Source: Parus major | Taxonomy: Eukaryota > Chordata > Aves > Passeriformes > Paridae | Direction of reading: 5' to 3' | Length of the DNA stretch: 64,000 nucleotides | Assembly (NCBI RefSeq): GCF_001522545.3 | Contig: NC_031776.1 | Span: 27,849,634 to 27,913,633 of the forward strand | Shown here: piece after piece, positions 63,174 through 64,000 of the stretch | How positions within the stretch are numbered: the first letter of the stretch is position 1 | Layout: the number at the start of each line of letters is the position of its first letter | The notes under the pieces: model-generated | What the model was told of the DNA's origin: nothing | Database searches by the model: none | Seen by the model: the letters and a program-made list of their open reading frames with translations, nothing else | Position numbers and translations under genes: made by a program

Positions 63174-64000
63174 GTAAGAGTCTGAACCAAGACTGCTGGC
63201 TTGATTTTTGTTACTCCTTTTGCATATTCAGAAAAATCTCTCACTGTTTTGGGTCATGCTACTCTCTTCAATCATTTGGAGCTGCCCAGGATCCTGATTC
63301 TGAGGTCTGGAAATCAGCATGCACACTGCAGGGTGGAGTAGTGGCAGGATTTACAGTCAGAGATCACCACACTGGGTCAATGAAAGCTCTCAAAGCTCAT
63401 GAGAAATTACAACTGATGGGAAACTAGCACTTTCTGTTGGGACATAGAGGAGAATGGTTATGAGTGAGAGCTATGGAAAAATCAGTTGTAACTCCTCCTG
63501 TGGAGATTGGGGACCTTGGGCATAACGTGGGAAGCAGCAGTCAAGAGGCAGGGGAAACACCAGAGTTTGCAGTAAGAACAACTACCCTTCCCATCCTTCA
63601 GTGCATTATGTGGAAGGGATTGTTTATTTTAGACTGAGAGGCAATCATTCCAGGTAGAACCTGTTATTATTATCTATTTTCCTCATAGAACACTGTAAGC
63701 AAAATTTTTCCAGGAATTTGGTATGAAGCTAAAATCTTACAATTATTCCTCAAAGTGGAGTCATAGTAAATGTTTAACCATACATCTTGTCCTTATTATA
63801 GCATTTAAAAGAAAGAGGACCTTTTGTGAGCTCTTCCTTTGATTGAATATATGTTTTCCCCCTCCCCTAAGTGTCCATGGTCAGAAATTACCCGATCTCA
63901 GCTCTGACTGCCAGATCATGTTGCACCATTTTGGGGTAGATTTGAAATATCTTCTGTCTGTAACTAATAATCTGTAAAGGTACTTCTCCTTTGTGTATTT
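63174..64000 (+). other. KALRN: KALRN intron after exon F, 5' part
   Basis: The intron opens with the strong donor GTAAGA and runs off the window end. It is AT-rich unique sequence with no recognisable repeat or coding content. Confidence 0.8.

Larger units (their letters stand above)
1..64000 (+). other. KALRN: KALRN (kalirin) gene locus, internal part
   Basis: Six exons on the + strand splice in frame into part of kalirin. Kalirin is a large neuronal scaffold and guanine nucleotide exchange factor (Sec14 domain, nine spectrin repeats, two DH-PH GEF modules, SH3 domains and, in the longest form, Ig, FN3 and kinase domains). It activates Rac1/RhoG through GEF1 and RhoA through GEF2, and shapes dendritic spines and axons. 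The window spans only the Sec14-to-spectrin-repeat-4 part. Kalirin-type wording, such as DVLQRPLSPGNSESLTATA in exon E and EFPVDVEGSRRLIDEH in exon A, separates it from TRIO as I recall that paralogue. No start codon, promoter or polyadenylation site of the gene is visible. The species is probably a bird because of CR1 relics in the introns. Confidence 0.95.

Noticed and set aside
1..64000. TRIO instead of KALRN as the gene identity
   Set aside because: The paralogues share much of this region, but exons A, C and E follow kalirin at discriminating positions (EFPVDVEGSRRLIDEH, SVASRLSEAG, DVLQRPLSPGNSESLTATA). This is judged from memory of both proteins; an alignment would settle it.

Overview
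This window is an interior piece of one vertebrate gene, KALRN (kalirin), read on the + strand. It holds six coding exons separated by introns of about 4 to 22 kb, with no bacterial or viral gene organisation. The exons join without a frame break into 438 codons. They cover the end of the N-terminal Sec14 (CRAL-TRIO) domain, spectrin repeats 1 to 3 and the first part of spectrin repeat 4. The wording matches kalirin rather than its paralogue TRIO. Two degraded copies of the 3' end of a CR1 LINE (36.7 kb reverse, 58.8 kb forward), low repeat density and AT-rich introns suggest a bird; I cannot name the species.

Layout: the tail of an upstream intron (1-2165); exon A (2166-2678); a 20.1 kb intron; exon B (22773-22895); a 6.5 kb intron; exon C (29381-29572); a 6.5 kb intron; exon D (36117-36248); a 4.1 kb intron; exon E (40344-40574); a 22.5 kb intron; exon F (63051-63173); and the start of the next intron. 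All six exons are multiples of three, begin and end in phase 0, and have AG/GT borders. From spectrin repeat 2 on, each repeat is built from a pair of exons, with the first exon starting at the repeat's first helix. The gene's promoters, GEF domains, kinase domain and polyadenylation site lie outside the window.

The introns contain simple repeats, CR1 relics, a possible hAT-type miniature element, possible relics of tRNA-derived SINEs, a CpG-rich patch (about 12.55-12.85 kb) and a 49-base pure purine run (about 33.0 kb). They also contain a 54-base nearly pure C tract (59289-59342). The most unusual structure is at 46.1 kb. A perfect 74-bp copy of sequence from 44.33 kb runs straight into three successive overlapping inverted repeats, as expected from serial template switching. 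I found no new gene system. Long open frames outside the six exons have no recognisable protein content and are treated as chance.
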